From the NCBI GenBank assembly GCA_039881045.1, contig JAYWVB010000002.1:62001-126000 (forward strand): DNA of 64,000 nt, read 5' to 3'. The translations under genes and the position numbers were made by a program. Positions 62,064 through 64,000 of the stretch are shown piece by piece. The notes beneath the pieces were generated by a model, which did not search any database, was not told where the DNA came from, and was given only the letters and a program-made list of their open reading frames with translations. This stretch comes from Chaetomium olivaceum. Its lineage: Eukaryota; Ascomycota; Sordariomycetes; Sordariales; Chaetomiaceae. Each line of letters starts with the position of its first letter. The stretch's first letter is position 1.

Positions 62064-64000
62064 ATGTCGTCGACGCACCTCCCCTCCCTCTCCAGGACCC
62101 GCTCGCACAGGTCTGTCTCCAAGAGGAGTTCGAATCGCAGCACCCGTTGCCGTACCTTCACCTCGAGCTTGACGACATGGCGAGCTCACCGACCCCTCGA
62201 GATATTCGACGTCTCGCCTCAGACCATGACTTTGTCTTTGGAGCTCACCCGAGGCCCAAGAGGCTTGGATGGTGGCCGTTCATCGCAACCCACATCTCGA
62301 TTCCCGCTGCTCTGCTGGCCGGCATCATCTTTGTGATCGTCGCCATTGTCTACACCAGTGAGCTCACTAAACAGGTGTTCGAGTGCCCGGATTGGTCAAA
62401 CTACTGCCGGATTGCCGATAGCTGGACGATTGAGAACCTGGGCATAGTTCAGGGCATCATCACCATGATCTATCTGATCGGGATGGCAGCGCTAGCATAT
62501 GCGGCTCTCGGGTTGTGCGAGGCAACGGTCTGGCCGCTGCTCCACAAACAGCCCTTCACCATTAAAGGGCTAAATGCCTAACTTGTCAACGACCCGGGGA
62601 TCGATCATGCTATCACCTGCAGCAATCATGTCGGTGAGATCGCTGCCGGCTGGATTCGTCCTCACCTGCGCTCTTGTCGTGACGCTGCTGCCGTTTTCTG
62701 CGCCTCCGCTCGTTGGGAACGCATATTCCCCCACCTGGCAACAAGTCGAAATCGAAAGCAATTACACCTCTAGCAGTGGTATCAGCGAGGTGTATGCGCA
62801 AACCAACCCCCCAACCTCGGTCATGGTCAGAGTCCTCACCGAGTACAACACCTGGGCGGCGGACCCGTCATCCGAGCCGCTGCCGGAATACCGAGACTGG
62901 TATATCGACAGGGAGGCGCTGGAAGAAAGAGGTGATTTTATCGCCAAAGCCGTCCGGTTCCAGTCATCCATCTCCTGTCGTCCACACGAGGTCACACAAT
63001 TGAGAAGGGACAATGCATTCCTGACGAATATGACGCGCACCAACAACTCGACTCAAGCCGGCGAAATGAAGCAGCGGTGAGGTCTGGATCAGTCCGCAGG
63101 CTCAACTGACGGTGTGGGCGGATGACTTTGAGTTCGCCTCGGAGCGGCGCACCCGGGCCACTCTGGTCTTCGCCGCGATCAACGGCACAATCGAAGGCGG
63201 AAGCACGACGCCCCTTATGCCGGGCAACCTGACCAGCGCGTCCTCGGTGGCCTGTGACGTGGAGATTGAGGCAATCGACGATATCCTCTCCGTTGGCAAC
63301 CACCCCATACCAGCCGATCAATCCGCTCTGCCCGTCCTCTCTTCAACCAAAACCTCACTTTCAGCCCCGCTGCATCCTCCAACACCCGCCTCAACGAACT
63401 TCTTCTCTGGTTCACCATCGCCCCACTCATGACCAGCACCAGCGTCGACGGCACGCAGCCCATGTTCACCAACTCCTCCACCACCGGGCTCCCCCTCTCC
63501 TACACAACCGCCTCCTCCACACCAATCTCCAACACCTGGACAACGCAAGGCCTAACAACCTTCATCCGCCTCTCCATCAGCCCTCGCCCAAGCCACGTCC
63601 ACCACCACCACCAACCCCCCCTCAACAACCCCCATCCTCCTAACAACAACCCCCTCCCTCCGCACCCTCTCCCGCCCCGCACGCTGCTCCTCCTCCTTCC
63701 ACCTTTGCTCACTCTATCCCTAACCCTCTTCCTGGCCCTCTACACCGCCCGCCTGCACGCGTCCCTCGGCATCCCTGTCATGCGCCGCGCCGACCTCCCC
63801 GAGCTGCTCAAGCTCCCAGACGGGTTGGTTTAAGGAGGTGGCTGGGACCGATGCGGCCAAGATGTATCTGCCGAGTGAGCTGGGCCGGGTGGCGGTGGGG
63901 TATGGGGTTGGGGAGGGCGGGGTTTGCGGGGTTTGTGGAGGGTGGTGGTGGTGACGGTGGGGGTGGTGGTGGTGGTGCTGAAAGGGGGGATGGAGGGAAA
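62064..64000 (+). CDS. Multi-pass membrane protein of unknown function, frameshifted, runs off the window
   Basis: Begins at MSSTHLPSLSRTRS (62064). Hydrophobic segments: ISIPAALLAGIIFVIVAIVYT, GIVQGIITMIYLIGMAALAYAALG, SLPAGFVLTCALVVTLLPFSA, and near the end LLLLLPPLLTLSLTLFLALYTA. A glycosylated, probably extracytosolic domain lies between the third and fourth (NYTSSSGISEVY, DNAFLTNMTRTNNST, FEFASERRTRATL). The arrangement is like large fungal membrane proteins with paired helices, a lumenal domain and a cytosolic tail, for which no function is assigned. Frames move at about 62145, 62580, 63075, 63340, 63590, 63680 and 63832. Conserved-looking sequence (KEVAGTDAAKMYLPSELG) continues past 63832, so the gene reaches about 63.96 kb or the window end. 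Confidence 0.6.
63905..63985. repeat. GGT/GGGG-rich low-complexity end of window
   Basis: G-rich repeats (GGTGGTGGTGGT...) in the presumed tail of the last gene; a likely source of assembly trouble. Confidence 0.6.

Overview
This is GC-rich DNA from a filamentous ascomycete (Pezizomycotina, most likely Sordariomycetes). The evidence is short GT-AG introns of about 50-100 nt with CTAAC-type branch points, many small secreted and GPI-type proteins, a 2EXR protein, a fungal CorA-like transporter, a siderophore transporter, a LysM/class V chitinase pair, and Fot1/pogo, Ty1-copia and Tad-type LINE transposons. No CRISPR, rRNA or convincing tRNA gene was seen.

Layout. (1) 1-6862: a Fot1/pogo-like DNA transposon (minus strand) split by a young Ty1-copia retrotransposon (310-6045) with two identical 128-bp LTRs. 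(2) 7-15 kb: a 2EXR protein, a small secreted protein, three secreted or GPI-type proteins on the minus strand and a short F-box protein. (3) 15.9-30.2 kb: a CorA-like membrane protein, a five-exon DDX60/Ski2-type RNA helicase, a DUF1826-like protein and a Met22/Hal2-type bisphosphate nucleotidase with a Thr/Ala-repeat N-terminus. (4) 30.5-41 kb, secreted enzymes: a six-LysM protein divergently paired with a GH18 chitinase, an astacin-type metalloprotease and an SGNH hydrolase. LysM protein and chitinase share one intergenic region and probably act together on chitin; the protease and hydrolase fit the same secreted programme but are linked only by proximity. (5) 41.3-42.2 kb: a membrane protein. 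(6) 42.8-48.0 kb: a second Fot1-like element, bounded by TIRs and TA duplications, containing a decayed LINE. (7) 48.2-64 kb: a siderophore-iron transporter with two exact GATA-repressor motifs upstream, a cysteine-rich secreted protein, a type-B carboxylesterase, a Kelch protein, a four-TM protein, an unrecognised repeat-containing protein and a multi-pass membrane protein running to the window edge.

A theme across the window is single-base frameshifts in otherwise well-conserved genes, many at homopolymers (F-box, helicase, nucleotidase, chitinase, LysM protein, SGNH hydrolase, LINE). Where introns could be assigned, exon-length arithmetic closes after correcting one base per break. This looks more like residual assembly indels than mass pseudogenisation, so these models are given as full spans with break positions. 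Family assignments come from motif recognition only; no database search was possible.
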